This document shows positions 33,677 to 42,946 of a stretch of DNA of 64,000 nucleotides, in pieces. The notes under the pieces were generated by a model. The model was not told where the DNA came from and ran no database searches. It saw only the letters and a program-made list of their open reading frames with translations. The stretch covers positions 248,001-312,000 of the forward strand of contig CAWDLK010000001.1 of NCBI GenBank assembly GCA_963803165.1. The letters are read 5' to 3'. The position numbers were made by a program, and so were the translations under genes. Source of the stretch: Changshengia sp963803165 (GTDB taxonomy: Bacteria > Chloroflexota > Dormibacteria > Aeolococcales > Aeolococcaceae). How positions within the stretch are numbered: the first letter of the stretch is position 1; the number at the start of each line of letters is the position of its first letter.

Positions 33677-35035
33677 TCAGGTCGCCCCGGCCACGGCCGG
33701 CGCCGGCAGGTGCGGCGCTCCGGGGTAGGGCTCCAGGTCCACGGACACCTCGCCGTGGATCAGCTGGTCGCCGACCTCCAGGTGCGCGTCAGGCGCGCGG
33801 AGGGGCACCACCAGGCCGATCAGCTTGACGATGATGAAGGTGGCGACGACGTCGTAGCCGATGATGAAGAGCAGCGCGTAGAACTGGACCAGGAGCTGGT
33901 GCGGGTTGCCGTACCAGAGCCCGGTGATGGCCGAGTTCGGGTGGTAGTACTCGATCATGTTGGGGTCGGCCATGATCCCGGTGAAGAGGCCGCCCAGGGC
34001 CCCGGCCACACCGTGGGTGTGGATCACCCCCAGGGTGTCGTCCACCCGGCGGAAGAGCCCGAAGCGGGGGGCGAGGTTGATCGTCACCCAGGGCAGGGTC
34101 CCGGCCAGCACCCCCAGCACGAGCGCCGCGTAGCCGTCGATGAAACCGGCCGCCGGGGTGATCGCCACCAGCCCCGCCACCATGCCGTTGATGGACCCGG
34201 CGACGCTCACCTTCCGGAAGCGGATGGCGTCCCACATCACCCAGGTCAGCAGCGCCGTCGCCGTGCAGAGGTGGGTGTTGAGGACGGCGGCCGCCGCGTC
34301 GGCGTTGGCGAAGTAGGGGTCACCGCCGTTGAAGCCGCTCCAGCCCAGCCAGAGCAGCCCGCCCCCGGCCACCGCCATGATCAGGTTGCTCGGCGAGGTG
34401 TGCTGCCGGTCGCGCAGCAGCCGCGGCCCGATCACCGCCGCCGCGGTGAAACCCGAGACCGCCGCGGCCACGTGGATCACGTAGCCTCCCGAGAAGTCCA
34501 CCGCCCCCATCTGGGAGAGCCAGCCCCCGCCCCAGAGGCTGAAGGCGCCCACCGAGTACACCAGGGTGATCCAGAGCGGGACCAGCAGGGCCCAGGCCTT
34601 GAAGCTGATCCGGCCCAGCAGGGAGCCCCCCAGGATGATCACGGTGATGGCCGCGAAGACGAACTGGAAGTAGACCATCGTGCTGAGCGGGAACCGGAGC
34701 GGCGGCAACAGCCCGTTGAGCAGGGGGATCTGGGCCTGCTGCTCCAGGCTGTTGGCGCTCAGCACCGTCGCCGGCTTGCCGACCACGTTGAGGATGCCGG
34801 GGTGCCCGAAGCTCATGTTGTACGCGAACAGCGTCCAGACGATCAGCGTCATGGAGAACGCGTAGAGGACCATCATCGCCGAGTTGACGGCCCACTTCCG
34901 CTTCATGATCCCCGCGTAGAGGATCGCCAGCCCCGGGACGCTCATGATCCCGACCAGGGTCGCGGCGGTGATCTGCCACGCGTTGTCCCCGGAGTTCAGC
35001 CAGCTTGGATCCGGGACGAGCTGTGCCAGCAGCAT
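33677..35035 (-). CDS. amt: Ammonium transporter Amt
   Basis: The 452-residue protein has eleven transmembrane helices. It shows Amt hallmarks: DNAWQITAATLVGIMSVPGLAILYAG near the start, the twin-histidine pore region (DFSGGYVIHVAAAVSGF for the first His and TLGVIHTHGVAGALGGLFTG for the second), and GLVAITPAAGFIDGYAAL. It conducts NH4+/NH3 into the cell. No glnK/PII gene follows, which is unusual because the two are often paired. GGGAGG lies upstream of the ATG at 35035. Confidence 0.93.
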   Translation of the reverse strand: MLLAQLVPDPSWLNSGDNAWQITAATLVGIMSVPGLAILYAGIMKRKWAVNSAMMVLYAFSMTLIVWTLFAYNMSFGHPGILNVVGKPATVLSANSLEQQAQIPLLNGLLPPLRFPLSTMVYFQFVFAAITVIILGGSLLGRISFKAWALLVPLWITLVYSVGAFSLWGGGWLSQMGAVDFSGGYVIHVAAAVSGFTAAAVIGPRLLRDRQHTSPSNLIMAVAGGGLLWLGWSGFNGGDPYFANADAAAAVLNTHLCTATALLTWVMWDAIRFRKVSVAGSINGMVAGLVAITPAAGFIDGYAALVLGVLAGTLPWVTINLAPRFGLFRRVDDTLGVIHTHGVAGALGGLFTGIMADPNMIEYYHPNSAITGLWYGNPHQLLVQFYALLFIIGYDVVATFIIVKLIGLVVPLRAPDAHLEVGDQLIHGEVSVDLEPYPGAPHLPAPAVAGAT

Positions 35036-35221
35036 GCGATGAGGACCTCCCGTGCCGTCCGGTCCGGACGCTCGACTGATCTCGTCGAGGCTACGGGGAC
35101 GCCTGCAGGATCCGACATGTACGCGGAGCACAAGCGCCGGGGCGCGCCGGTTGTGCGAGCCCGGTGCCGTCCGCCCGAGGCCCCGCCTGACGGCGGCCGT
35201 GGCACCCGGGATGGGCGGGGA

Positions 35222-35227
35222 TAGACT
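35222..35227 (+). promoter_or_regulatory. Candidate -10 for leaderless TPR-zincin mRNA
   Basis: TAGACT lies seven bases before the ATG at 35235. Confidence 0.45.
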
Positions 35228-35234
35228 CGGGGCG

Positions 35235-35933
35235 ATGGCCGAGGGCGAGCTGGCCCGTCTCCTGGAGCGGATCGACCGGCTCGAGGAGCGCGAGCGCTTC
35301 GGAGAGGCGTTGGTGGTGGCGCGTCGTGCCTGCGCCCTCGACCCCCGTGATCCCGCCGGCTGGGAGGCGCGGGGCGAGCTGGCGCTTCGCAGCGGCGAGC
35401 TGGAGGAGTCGGCGGAGGCCCTGCACCGGCTGACCTGGCTCGAGCCCGGCTCCGCCGACGCCTGGTTCGCGCTCGGGGAGGCACTCCAGTGGATCGGCGG
35501 GGACGGCGCCGAACCCTGTTTCCGGCAGGCGGCCCGGCTCGACCCCGGGCGCTACGTGGTGCCCTTCCGCATCAGCGAGGCCGAGTTCGAGGCCGTCACG
35601 GGGGCGGTGCTCCCCTCGCTGCCGGATCGGGTGATCGACTTCCTCGAGGAGACCGGCACCGGGGTCACCGCGCCGCGGCTCCCCGCCCTGGCGAGGGTGG
35701 TCGACGCGCACCTCGACCCCCACGCGCTCGGTTACTGGCTGGGCAACGTGTACGGCGTCGCCGGCGTCTGGGGCCAGGACGACCCGGCGGCGATCGAGAT
35801 CTACCAGCTCAACATCGAGAACTGGTGCCCCGACCGGGCAACGCTCTCGGACGAGATCCGCCGCACCGTCCTCCACGAGGTGGGGCACGCGGTGGGGATG
35901 GACCATGCCGAGCTCCACGCCGATGGCTACTGA
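35235..35933 (+). CDS. TPR protein with C-terminal zincin-like metalloprotease domain
   Basis: The 232-residue protein has TPR-like helical pairs in its first 100 residues (FGEALVVARRACALDPRDPAGWEARGELAL, then a second and third repeat). A minimal zincin domain of the Zincin_1 type follows, ending in HEVGHAVGMDH, where the two His and the Glu form the zinc site. The proteolytic target is unknown, and many members of this family are uncharacterised. It precedes folP by nine bases, so it may share that operon. It has no signal peptide. Confidence 0.82.
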   Translation: MAEGELARLLERIDRLEERERFGEALVVARRACALDPRDPAGWEARGELALRSGELEESAEALHRLTWLEPGSADAWFALGEALQWIGGDGAEPCFRQAARLDPGRYVVPFRISEAEFEAVTGAVLPSLPDRVIDFLEETGTGVTAPRLPALARVVDAHLDPHALGYWLGNVYGVAGVWGQDDPAAIEIYQLNIENWCPDRATLSDEIRRTVLHEVGHAVGMDHAELHADGY

Positions 35934-35942
35934 GGAGGTGGG

Positions 35943-37193
35943 GTGAGCGGCCAGCGGGAGATGGACGCGGGCGCCGCCGAGGCGGCGCTCCGCCACAACG
36001 TGCGGCCCCTCACGGCGGGGCTGCCGGGGTCGCTCGGCCGCGCTCTGGCGGCGCTGGGCGCGGATCCGGCACCGGCCGGCTCGGACGGCCCCGGGGTGGT
36101 GGAGGCGGTCGCGGTCGAGGGGCTCGACCCGGAGCTGGTGCGAGCCTTGAGCGAGGAGGTCGCGGCGGAGGGGGGCCGGGTGGTGGTAGGCACCGGCCTC
36201 ACCGCGGCCGTGCTGATCGGTCCCCCCGGGGGGCTGGCGGCGGCCGCCTCGCGTCTCGACGGTCAGGGCCGTCCCGCCCGGGATCTCGGCGGCGCCCTCG
36301 CCTCCGCGCTCGCGAGCCGCCGGAGCAGGCCGCCGTGGCGGTGCGGTGACCGCTCCCTCGGGTCGGCGACCTCCACCCTGATCATGGGGGTGGTCAACGC
36401 GACCCCGGACTCCTTCTCAGGGGACGGTCTCGCCGGGGATGTCGGCGCGGCAGTCGCCCTCGGTGAGCGCCTCGTGGCCGAGGGCGCCGACCTGATCGAC
36501 GTCGGGGGCGAGTCGACGCGGCCCGGGTCCGCGGCCGTGGACGCCGCCGCCGAGATGCGCCGGGTGCTGCCCGTCGTGGAGGGCCTGGTGGCGAGGCTCG
36601 CCGTGCCGGTCTCCGTCGACACCCGCAAGGCCGAGGTGGCGCGCGCGGCCGTGGCGGCCGGCGCCACCGTCATCAACGACATCTGGGGGCTGCGCGGCGA
36701 CCCGGAGATGGCCGAGGTGGTCGCCGGCCATCCCGGCGTCGCCCTGGTCGCGATGCACAACCACCGCGGGGGCGCCTACTCGGACCTGGTCGCCGACGTC
36801 GCCCGCGCCCTGCGCGAGTCGCTGGCCATCGCGGCCCGCCACGGCATCGCCTCCGATCGAGTGGTGGTGGACCCCGGATTCGGGTTCGGGAAGACCCCGG
36901 CCCAGAACCTCGAGCTGATCCAGCGGCTGGGCGAGCTGGGCGGGATCGACCGGCCGCTGCTGGTCGGCCCGTCGCGCAAGTCGACGATCGGGCTGCTCCT
37001 CGGCGGAGCCCCTCCCGAGCTGCGCGTCGAGGGCACCCTCGCCCTCTGCGTCATCGCGGTCGCCGCGGGCGCGGAGATCGTGCGCGTCCACGACGTCGCC
37101 GCGGTCCGGCGCGGCCTCCGGGTGGCGGACGCGGTGCTCCGGGAGATCCCCGCAGCGGTGCGCGCGGCGCCCGCCCCAGGCCCCACCGGTTGA
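35943..37193 (+). CDS. folP: Dihydropteroate synthase with a long N-terminal extension
   Basis: The 416-residue protein makes dihydropteroate from pABA for folate synthesis. The catalytic core starts near residue 133 and includes LIMGVVNATPDSF, DVGGESTRPGS, VSVDTRKAEV, INDIWG, DPGFGFGKTPAQNLEL and GPSRKSTIG. Before it lie about 130 residues (two-domain-like, with VVVGTGLTAAVLIGPPGG) absent from classical FolP but seen in some Firmicutes and Chloroflexi enzymes. GAGGAGG precedes the GTG at 35943. folK overlaps its end. Confidence 0.92.
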   Translation: MSGQREMDAGAAEAALRHNVRPLTAGLPGSLGRALAALGADPAPAGSDGPGVVEAVAVEGLDPELVRALSEEVAAEGGRVVVGTGLTAAVLIGPPGGLAAAASRLDGQGRPARDLGGALASALASRRSRPPWRCGDRSLGSATSTLIMGVVNATPDSFSGDGLAGDVGAAVALGERLVAEGADLIDVGGESTRPGSAAVDAAAEMRRVLPVVEGLVARLAVPVSVDTRKAEVARAAVAAGATVINDIWGLRGDPEMAEVVAGHPGVALVAMHNHRGGAYSDLVADVARALRESLAIAARHGIASDRVVVDPGFGFGKTPAQNLELIQRLGELGGIDRPLLVGPSRKSTIGLLLGGAPPELRVEGTLALCVIAVAAGAEIVRVHDVAAVRRGLRVADAVLREIPAAVRAAPAPGPTG

Positions 37194-37660
37194 GCGCGGA
37201 GGGCCCCGTCTCGGAGTGGGCCTGGATCGCCCTCGGATCCAACGTCGGCCACCGCGGGCTGGCCCTGGGCTGCCTCCGGAGAGCGCTGAGCTCGGCGGGC
37301 CTCGTCCTCGAGGGCACCTCGGCGGAGGTCCTCACCCTCCCCGCGGGGGTCACCGCGCAGGGCGACTTCCACAACCAGGTGCTGCTGGCCCGCAGCCCCG
37401 CCCCCTGGACGGCCCGGCGCTGGCTCGACGTCTGCCTCGAGGCGGAGGCGCTCTGCGGCCGGCGCCCGACCTACCGCTGGGGGCCGCGGCGCGCCGACGC
37501 GGACGTGGTCCTGCTCGGCCGCCGCGGGGAGGTCGCCAGCGGAGGGGACCCGGCGGTCCCGCACCCGGCGCTGCCTCAGCGCCCCTTCTGGCACCGCCTC
37601 ATCGCGGAGATCGATCCGGAGGTCGCGGCGTCACTGGGACCGCAGCCACCGGCCCGATGA
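37190..37660 (+). CDS. folK: 6-hydroxymethyl-7,8-dihydropterin pyrophosphokinase (HPPK)
   Basis: The 156-residue enzyme transfers pyrophosphate from ATP to hydroxymethyldihydropterin, the step before FolP. Motifs are ALGSNVGHRGLAL, GDFHNQVLL, and the ATP/metal loop YRWGPRRADADVVLLG followed by VPHPALPQRPFW. The TTG at 37190 overlaps the folP stop (TTGA), so the two are coupled. folB, which normally sits between folP and folK, is missing here. The catalytic Asp pair is retained as DAD. Confidence 0.88.
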   Translation: MSAEGPVSEWAWIALGSNVGHRGLALGCLRRALSSAGLVLEGTSAEVLTLPAGVTAQGDFHNQVLLARSPAPWTARRWLDVCLEAEALCGRRPTYRWGPRRADADVVLLGRRGEVASGGDPAVPHPALPQRPFWHRLIAEIDPEVAASLGPQPPAR

Positions 37661-37664
37661 CGGG

Positions 37665-38321
37665 TCAGATGGGCAGCCGGTCGGCGAGCTGCGGCACCGC
37701 GCGGAGCGCGTTCAGGACCTGACGGGCGATGCCCTCGAAGTCGGGCGCCCTCTCGAAGTCGAGCAGCCACGAGTGCTCGGCGGTGAACTTCTCGACCAGG
37801 GTGGTCGCCCCCAGCGAGGCGATCCCGACGTGCACCGAGGGCCGGTCCTCGTCGCCGAAGACCTTGGCCAGCAGCTCCTGGACGGTCTCGACCCAGGAGG
37901 CCACCTCGGCCACCTCGTGCAGCTCGTAGCCGCCGTCACCGAGGATGAACTCCGCCTCCAGCTCGACGAACGGCTGGGGAGGGAGCTGGTGGTGCGGACA
38001 GTCCTCGGCATCGTCGTCGTCGTGGTACAGGTCGCAGTCCGCTCCTGCGCCGTACGCGGCGACGTAGGTGAGCAGGGCATCCCAGACGAAGCTGAGGTGG
38101 ACGTGGTAGCGCGATGGCGGCTCGCCCGAGGAGAGGCGCACGGTGCACTCGAAGCGGCGCTCGCCGACCGAGGGCTCGAGGTGGTGCCGCACATCCTCGA
38201 TGAAGAGCCCCGCCTGGTCGAGCGCCTCGATCAGGTCGGCGGACAGCTCCTCGTAGGAGGGGAAGGCGGGCCGCTCCTGGCCGGGCTGCTCCACCGGCTC
38301 CGAGGCGGGAGGGTCAGCCAA
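37665..38321 (-). CDS. Acidic protein of unknown function
   Basis: The product of about 218 residues is not recognised. It has a proline-rich N-terminus, an organised domain starting at FPSYEELSADLIEALDQAGL, an Asp/His/Cys-rich loop (YHDDDDAEDCPHH) that could bind metal, and a mixed alpha/beta remainder. It has no signal peptide or membrane helix. The start is uncertain: the TTG at 38321 has GAGAGG eight bases upstream, while a longer frame reaches 38450 through arginine-rich sequence. It converges on folK with four bases between the stops. Confidence 0.6.
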   Translation of the reverse strand: MADPPASEPVEQPGQERPAFPSYEELSADLIEALDQAGLFIEDVRHHLEPSVGERRFECTVRLSSGEPPSRYHVHLSFVWDALLTYVAAYGAGADCDLYHDDDDAEDCPHHQLPPQPFVELEAEFILGDGGYELHEVAEVASWVETVQELLAKVFGDEDRPSVHVGIASLGATTLVEKFTAEHSWLLDFERAPDFEGIARQVLNALRAVPQLADRLPI

Positions 38322-38462
38322 CCCGCGCCTCTCGGGGGACGGTCCTGGGAGGTGTGCCCACGGCGCCAGTCTAGACGGTTTGCGCCGACCCCCTCTCGGC
38401 GAAGCGCATCGCTCGCGCCGCTCGCGCCCCCTGGGAATACGGGGGCGCATCGGCCGCGGGGT

Positions 38463-38471
38463 TGTTACTAT
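38463..38471 (+). promoter_or_regulatory. Extended -10 promoter of the DUF4388 gene
   Basis: TGTTACTAT is an extended -10 (TGN followed by a TATAAT-like hexamer). Transcription would begin near 38478 and give a leader of about 58 nt with GGAGAAGGG before the GTG at 38536. Confidence 0.55.
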
Positions 38472-38535
38472 ACGGCCGAACTCAGCTTTTCAGTCCGCCC
38501 TTGCGGCAGATCCATCCCGACACGGAGAAGGGCCT

Positions 38536-39966
38536 GTGCAAACTCAGGGCTTGCTGCAGGAATCGAGCCTGGCATCCCTGCTCCAGACCATGCAGACGGA
38601 GCGCGCCACCGGCGCACTCGCCCTCCAGAGCCAGAACGAGACAGCCTCGCTCTTCTTCCTCTTCGGGCACCTCTTCCACGCCGCGGGGGCGGCGGGCCAG
38701 GGGGAGGACGTCGTCCTCGACGCCCTGACCTGGCGTGACGGCAGCTTCCACTTCGACCCCCGGGCCAAGCTCCCGCCCGAGGAGACCATCAAGGCCTCGC
38801 CGACGGAGCTGATCGCCGAGGCCGAGCGCCGTGGCCCGACGCCCGCGCAGCAGGGCGGCCCCGACCAGGGCGGCTGGGGGGGCGTGGGCGCCTACGACGA
38901 CGCCACCGCCTACGCGCAACCCGGCTACCCGCAACCCGGCTATGCACAGCCCGGCTACGCGCAACCCGGCTACGAGGAGGCGGGGGGTGCCTACGCCGAG
39001 ACCGGCTGGGCGTCTCCCGCCGAGCCGGAGCCGGCGGGCGGCGAGGAGCAGGCCGGTGGATACGGGCCGTGGGGCTCCCCAGCCGTCGAGACGCCCGCAC
39101 CGGCGCCCGTCTACCAGCTGCCCTCCCAGTACCAGCAGGTGGAGCCGAGGCCGGCAGCCGCGCCGGTGCCCTACCGCCCCGAGCCGCCGGCACCGCCGGC
39201 CAGGGCGGCGTACCGCCCCGAGCCCCCTCCCGCCCCGGCGCCGATCCCCACCCCCGTGCCACTCCCCGCCCCGGCCCCGCTCCCCGCTCCGGCGCCGCTC
39301 CCCGCCCCCGCGGCGGTGCTGGGGGCCCCCGCGGCCGAGCCCGTCGACGTCCTCTATCCTCTGCCTGCCGGGCGGCCCCAGTACGAGGGTCTGAAGAGCG
39401 CCTTCGTCGACTTCCCCAAGCTGCTGCGCACCCTCCGGGGCGACCAGCACACCGGCTACGTCCGGCTCACCGCGCCCGAGTTCTCCGGGGTGCTCCTCTA
39501 TCACCAGGGGCACCTCCTCGACGCGCGGTCCACCAGCGCGGCGGCACGGATCGGTGAGCCCGCCTTCCAGGCGATGCGCCGCAGCATGGAGGCCGGCACG
39601 GGCAGCCTCGACGTCATCGACCTGGCCGCGGAGACCGTCGAGGCCGTCGCCCAGCTGCTCACCGCGCCGCTCCTCTACACCGGGTTGCTGGGCCGCTTCG
39701 TCGACTTCGACGCGCTGCTCGCCTACCTCGCCGAGGAGGGGGTGGAGGGCGCGGTGCTGGTGGTGGGGGGTTCGGACATCGGCGTCATCCTGCTCAGCCG
39801 CGGACGCGTCCTCGGCGCCTACACACAGGGCAACCCCGCACTCAGCACGGCGACCACCGCGGTGGGCAAGATCGCAGCGGACAAGACGGCACGGATCGAG
39901 GTCAAGAGCGGCGCCGGCGTCCTGTCGGCGATCGACGTGGAGAGCGCCCTCTCCCGCAACTATTGA
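38536..39966 (+). CDS. DUF4388-domain protein with QPGY repeats and proline-rich linker
   Basis: In this 476-residue protein, residues 1-100 match DUF4388/PatA-like domains (LLQESSLASLLQTMQTERATGALAL, then FFLFGHLFHAAG). The middle has four tandem five-residue units (A/P)QPGY near residues 127-147 and then about 100 proline-rich residues. Residues about 330-476 form a second domain of similar type (LLRTLRGDQHTGYVRLTAPEFSGVLLYHQGHLLDA). DUF4388 proteins are often signalling or gliding-related. It overlaps the next lipoprotein gene by four bases. The GTG at 38536 has GGAGAAGGG upstream. Confidence 0.75.
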   Translation: MQTQGLLQESSLASLLQTMQTERATGALALQSQNETASLFFLFGHLFHAAGAAGQGEDVVLDALTWRDGSFHFDPRAKLPPEETIKASPTELIAEAERRGPTPAQQGGPDQGGWGGVGAYDDATAYAQPGYPQPGYAQPGYAQPGYEEAGGAYAETGWASPAEPEPAGGEEQAGGYGPWGSPAVETPAPAPVYQLPSQYQQVEPRPAAAPVPYRPEPPAPPARAAYRPEPPPAPAPIPTPVPLPAPAPLPAPAPLPAPAAVLGAPAAEPVDVLYPLPAGRPQYEGLKSAFVDFPKLLRTLRGDQHTGYVRLTAPEFSGVLLYHQGHLLDARSTSAAARIGEPAFQAMRRSMEAGTGSLDVIDLAAETVEAVAQLLTAPLLYTGLLGRFVDFDALLAYLAEEGVEGAVLVVGGSDIGVILLSRGRVLGAYTQGNPALSTATTAVGKIAADKTARIEVKSGAGVLSAIDVESALSRNY

Positions 39967-41750
39967 GCGCGCGCCGCCCCGCGTTCCGGCTGCGCGCGCT
40001 GCTCCTGGCCGTCGTCGTCCTCTCGCCGTCGATGGTGCTCACCGGCTGCTTCAGCTCCCCGCCCCAGATCGTCCAGCTCAACCCCCCGGCCGGTTCCACC
40101 CAGCTCGACGCGGACGCCACCGTGGAGGTCGTCTTCGACCAGCCCGTCACCCACCGGAGCGTGGCCGCCAACCTGCGCGTCAGCCAGACCGTGAGGACGA
40201 CCCTGGGTCTGACCGGCTGCGACCTGACCGCCGCCTTCACGGCCCGGCCCGGCGCGCCCTGCTGGGTCAGCTGGCTGACCGGCGAGCCCGGCTTCGTCCT
40301 TCACCACCCCGGCGCTCTCTTCGCCCCCGACACGGAGTACGCCTTCACCCTGGCCGCGGGGGTCACCTCGGTGAACGGCCAGGTCAACTCCCTGGATCAC
40401 GTCTGGGACCTGACCAGCGCGGCGGCCCCGGTGCTCAACTCCACCGCGCCGGGCAACGGCGCCGCCGTTCCCCAGGACACGCCCATCGTGCTCTCGTTCT
40501 CCCGGGCCATGTCGACGTCGGCGGTCGCCGCTGCGGTCTCGCTCTCACCGGCCGTGGCCGGGCTCCAGGTGGTGCGCAACACGCTCGACCTCGGCCAGTT
40601 CGAGGTCATCCCGCGCAGCCCGCTGGAGCCGGCGACCACCTACACCCTGACCGTGAGCCGCCGGGCCACGGATGCCTTCGGAGAGCCGCTCGCCGCCCCC
40701 GTGAGCATCAGCTTCCACACCACCGCGCTCTCGACGGCCGGGCATCTCCTGGTGCTGGCCGGCCCGGGTGTCGGAGACGCCACCGAGGTGGTGCTCGCCC
40801 AGCTCAGCGCCCCGGCCAGCGGCCTCCCCGTCCCCGCCCAGATCCTCTACTCGGCCCCGACCTGCACCGATCCCGAGGGCTGCGGCGAGGTGGGGACGGG
40901 TCAGCCCACCGCCACCATCGAGGCCGCGGCCATGGCCCCCGGGGGGCGCTGGCTGGCCGTGGTGCAGACCGATGTCACCCGGCTGGGCGCCCCGCCCGTG
41001 CTCCGCATCATCGACGTCGAGACCGGCGAGGACCAACTGGACCTTACCGGGGCCACCTGGCCGGCCTGGTCCCCCGATGGCTCGACGCTCGCCTTCGTCG
41101 CCGCCGGGTCCTCGGTCCAGCTCTGGAAGCCGGCGAGCGAGACCCTCTCGGCGCTCCCCTCCGGCCCGGCCCCGAACGGGCGTCCGATCTGGACTGCGGA
41201 CGGCGACGCCCTGGCGATCCCGGTCGCAGCCACCGCCACCAGCCCCGCCCATGTCGACCTGGCCGTGCCCGCGATCAACGCGCGGTACAAGCTGCCGGGG
41301 ATCACCGGTGACGCCGGCTCGCTGGTCGCGGCCCCGCAGGGCGAGGAGCTGGCGCTCGAGGTGACCGCTCCCGGCACGTCCACGCCAGTCACCTGGGTGG
41401 TCGACCCGGCGAGCGGCAGCTCCGCGACCCGAGTGGGCGCCGGCCTGCTGCCGGTCGGGTTCACCGACGACGCCACCCTGGTGGTGGCCCTGGCCGCCGC
41501 ACCCGGCTCTCCCCAGCTGGGTGCCTACGACATCGCCACGGGGGAGCTGTCCACCATCGCCACCCCGGTGGGGAGCGTGGACCCCCTCAGCGCCACCGTG
41601 GCCCCCGGCGGCCGCCAGGTCGCCTACATCACCAGGACGGCGGCCGGCGTCGACGACGCGGTGATCGCCAACGCCGACGGCTCCGGGCCCCTCCTGGTCA
41701 GCTCGCTCGCGACCGGCCTCCAGGCTCTCTCGGTCGCCTTCGGCGGCTGA
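39963..41750 (+). CDS. Large secreted lipoprotein with Ig-like and beta-propeller (TolB-like) regions
   Basis: The 595-residue protein has a signal peptide ending in the lipobox VLTGC. One or two Big_5-type Ig-like domains follow (LNPPAGSTQLDADATVEVVFDQPVT and STAPGNGAAVPQDTPIVLSFSRAMS), then a WD40/TolB-like propeller with repeats such as WPAWSPDGSTLAFVAAGS. It is likely anchored outside the membrane as a binding or scaffolding protein. The TTG start overlaps the stop of the DUF4388 gene (TTGA), so the two are co-expressed and may act together. Confidence 0.78.
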   Translation: MSARRPAFRLRALLLAVVVLSPSMVLTGCFSSPPQIVQLNPPAGSTQLDADATVEVVFDQPVTHRSVAANLRVSQTVRTTLGLTGCDLTAAFTARPGAPCWVSWLTGEPGFVLHHPGALFAPDTEYAFTLAAGVTSVNGQVNSLDHVWDLTSAAAPVLNSTAPGNGAAVPQDTPIVLSFSRAMSTSAVAAAVSLSPAVAGLQVVRNTLDLGQFEVIPRSPLEPATTYTLTVSRRATDAFGEPLAAPVSISFHTTALSTAGHLLVLAGPGVGDATEVVLAQLSAPASGLPVPAQILYSAPTCTDPEGCGEVGTGQPTATIEAAAMAPGGRWLAVVQTDVTRLGAPPVLRIIDVETGEDQLDLTGATWPAWSPDGSTLAFVAAGSSVQLWKPASETLSALPSGPAPNGRPIWTADGDALAIPVAATATSPAHVDLAVPAINARYKLPGITGDAGSLVAAPQGEELALEVTAPGTSTPVTWVVDPASGSSATRVGAGLLPVGFTDDATLVVALAAAPGSPQLGAYDIATGELSTIATPVGSVDPLSATVAPGGRQVAYITRTAAGVDDAVIANADGSGPLLVSSLATGLQALSVAFGG

Positions 41751-41786
41751 CCGGCCCGGATGCCCCTCGCCGACCGCCCGCTTCGC

Positions 41787-41792
41787 TAGGCT
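41787..41792 (+). promoter_or_regulatory. Candidate -10 for leaderless glycosyltransferase-recF operon mRNA
   Basis: TAGGCT lies eight bases before the GTG at 41801. Confidence 0.4.
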
Positions 41793-41800
41793 CAGGGGCC

Positions 41801-42946
41801 GTGTCTCGCTCTCTCCTCTTCCTGATCGCGGACACCGGGGGCGGCCACCGGGCCGCGGCCACCGCGGTGAGCCATTACCTGGAGCGCACCCACCCGGGGG
41901 AGTTCGCGGTGGAGATCGTCGACCCCTTCGCCACCGCCTCGCCGCGGCTGCTGGGGAGCACCGCCTCCCTCTACGGTCCCCTGATCCAGCACGCGCCCTG
42001 GTTCTGGGGCGGCCTCTTCCACGTCACCAACTCGCGGGCCATGGTGCGTGCCGCCGAGGTCGTCCTGCGCAGCGTCGACCCCGCCATCGAGCGGTTGATG
42101 ACGGCGCTCGAGCCGGCGGCCGTGGTCTCCTTCCACCCCCTGCTCAACCGTGCCGCGGTCCGCGCCCGCCGCCACCTCGGCCTGCGGATGCCGCTGGTCA
42201 CCGCCATCACCGACCTGGTGGACGTGCACACCTTCTGGGCGTCGCCGGACGTCGACCTGGTGATCGTCCCCTCCCCGGGCGGCCTGGACCGCTGCCGGCG
42301 CAACCGGGTCCCCGCCGACCGCCTGGTCCAGGTGGGGCTGCCCGTGGATGCCGGCTTCACCGACAAGTCCTCCGATCCGGAGTCCCGCCGCGCCCGCCGG
42401 ATCCAGCTGGGCCTGGACCCCGATCGCTTCACCGTCCTGGTGTGCAGCGGCGCCGACGGCTCGGGCGACCTCGTACGGCGCGCCCGGGTGCTGGCGAGGA
42501 GCGGCCTGGACATCTCGCTGGTGGTCATCTGCGGGCGCAATCAGCGGGCCCGCGACAGCCTCGCCGGGCTCCGCGATCGCTGGGAGCGCCCGGTCACGGT
42601 GCACGGGTTCGTGACAAACATGTCCGAATGGATGACGGCCTCCGACATCGTGGTCACCAAGGCCGGTCCGGGGACGATCGCCGAGGCCCTCTGCGCCGGC
42701 CTCCCGCTGCTGATCACCTGGTACCTCCCCGGGCAGGAGCGGGGCAACATGGAGTGGCTGATCGACACGGGAGCGGGGCGCTACGTGCCCGGTGATGCGG
42801 AGCTCGTCGACGAGGTGGCCGAGCTGGCCGAGCCGGGGTCCGCCTCCCTGCTGTCGATGCGCGCGGCGGTCGCCCAGCTGGCCCGTCCGGAGGCCGCCGC
42901 GGAGGTCGCCGAGCTGGTGCGCTCCGTGGCGCTGAGGCTGTCGTGA
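41801..42946 (+). CDS. GT28-family glycosyltransferase (MurG / diacylglycerol glucosyltransferase-like)
   Basis: The 381-residue enzyme resembles processive diacylglycerol glucosyltransferases and MGDG synthases: an N-terminal glycine-rich ADTGGGHRAAA, a hydrophobic acceptor-binding segment, and the C-terminal sugar-nucleotide site (VHGFVTNMSEWMTASDIVVTKAGPGTIAEALCAGLPLL). It should add a sugar to a membrane lipid. Its GTG is probably used on a leaderless transcript. The end overlaps recF by four bases (GTGA), placing membrane glycolipid synthesis and DNA repair in one operon. Confidence 0.83.
   Translation: MSRSLLFLIADTGGGHRAAATAVSHYLERTHPGEFAVEIVDPFATASPRLLGSTASLYGPLIQHAPWFWGGLFHVTNSRAMVRAAEVVLRSVDPAIERLMTALEPAAVVSFHPLLNRAAVRARRHLGLRMPLVTAITDLVDVHTFWASPDVDLVIVPSPGGLDRCRRNRVPADRLVQVGLPVDAGFTDKSSDPESRRARRIQLGLDPDRFTVLVCSGADGSGDLVRRARVLARSGLDISLVVICGRNQRARDSLAGLRDRWERPVTVHGFVTNMSEWMTASDIVVTKAGPGTIAEALCAGLPLLITWYLPGQERGNMEWLIDTGAGRYVPGDAELVDEVAELAEPGSASLLSMRAAVAQLARPEAAAEVAELVRSVALRLS

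Noticed and set aside
38911..38975. 15-bp repeats resembling a small repeat array
   Set aside because: They encode QPGY units in the DUF4388 protein, and their third-position differences show protein-level selection.
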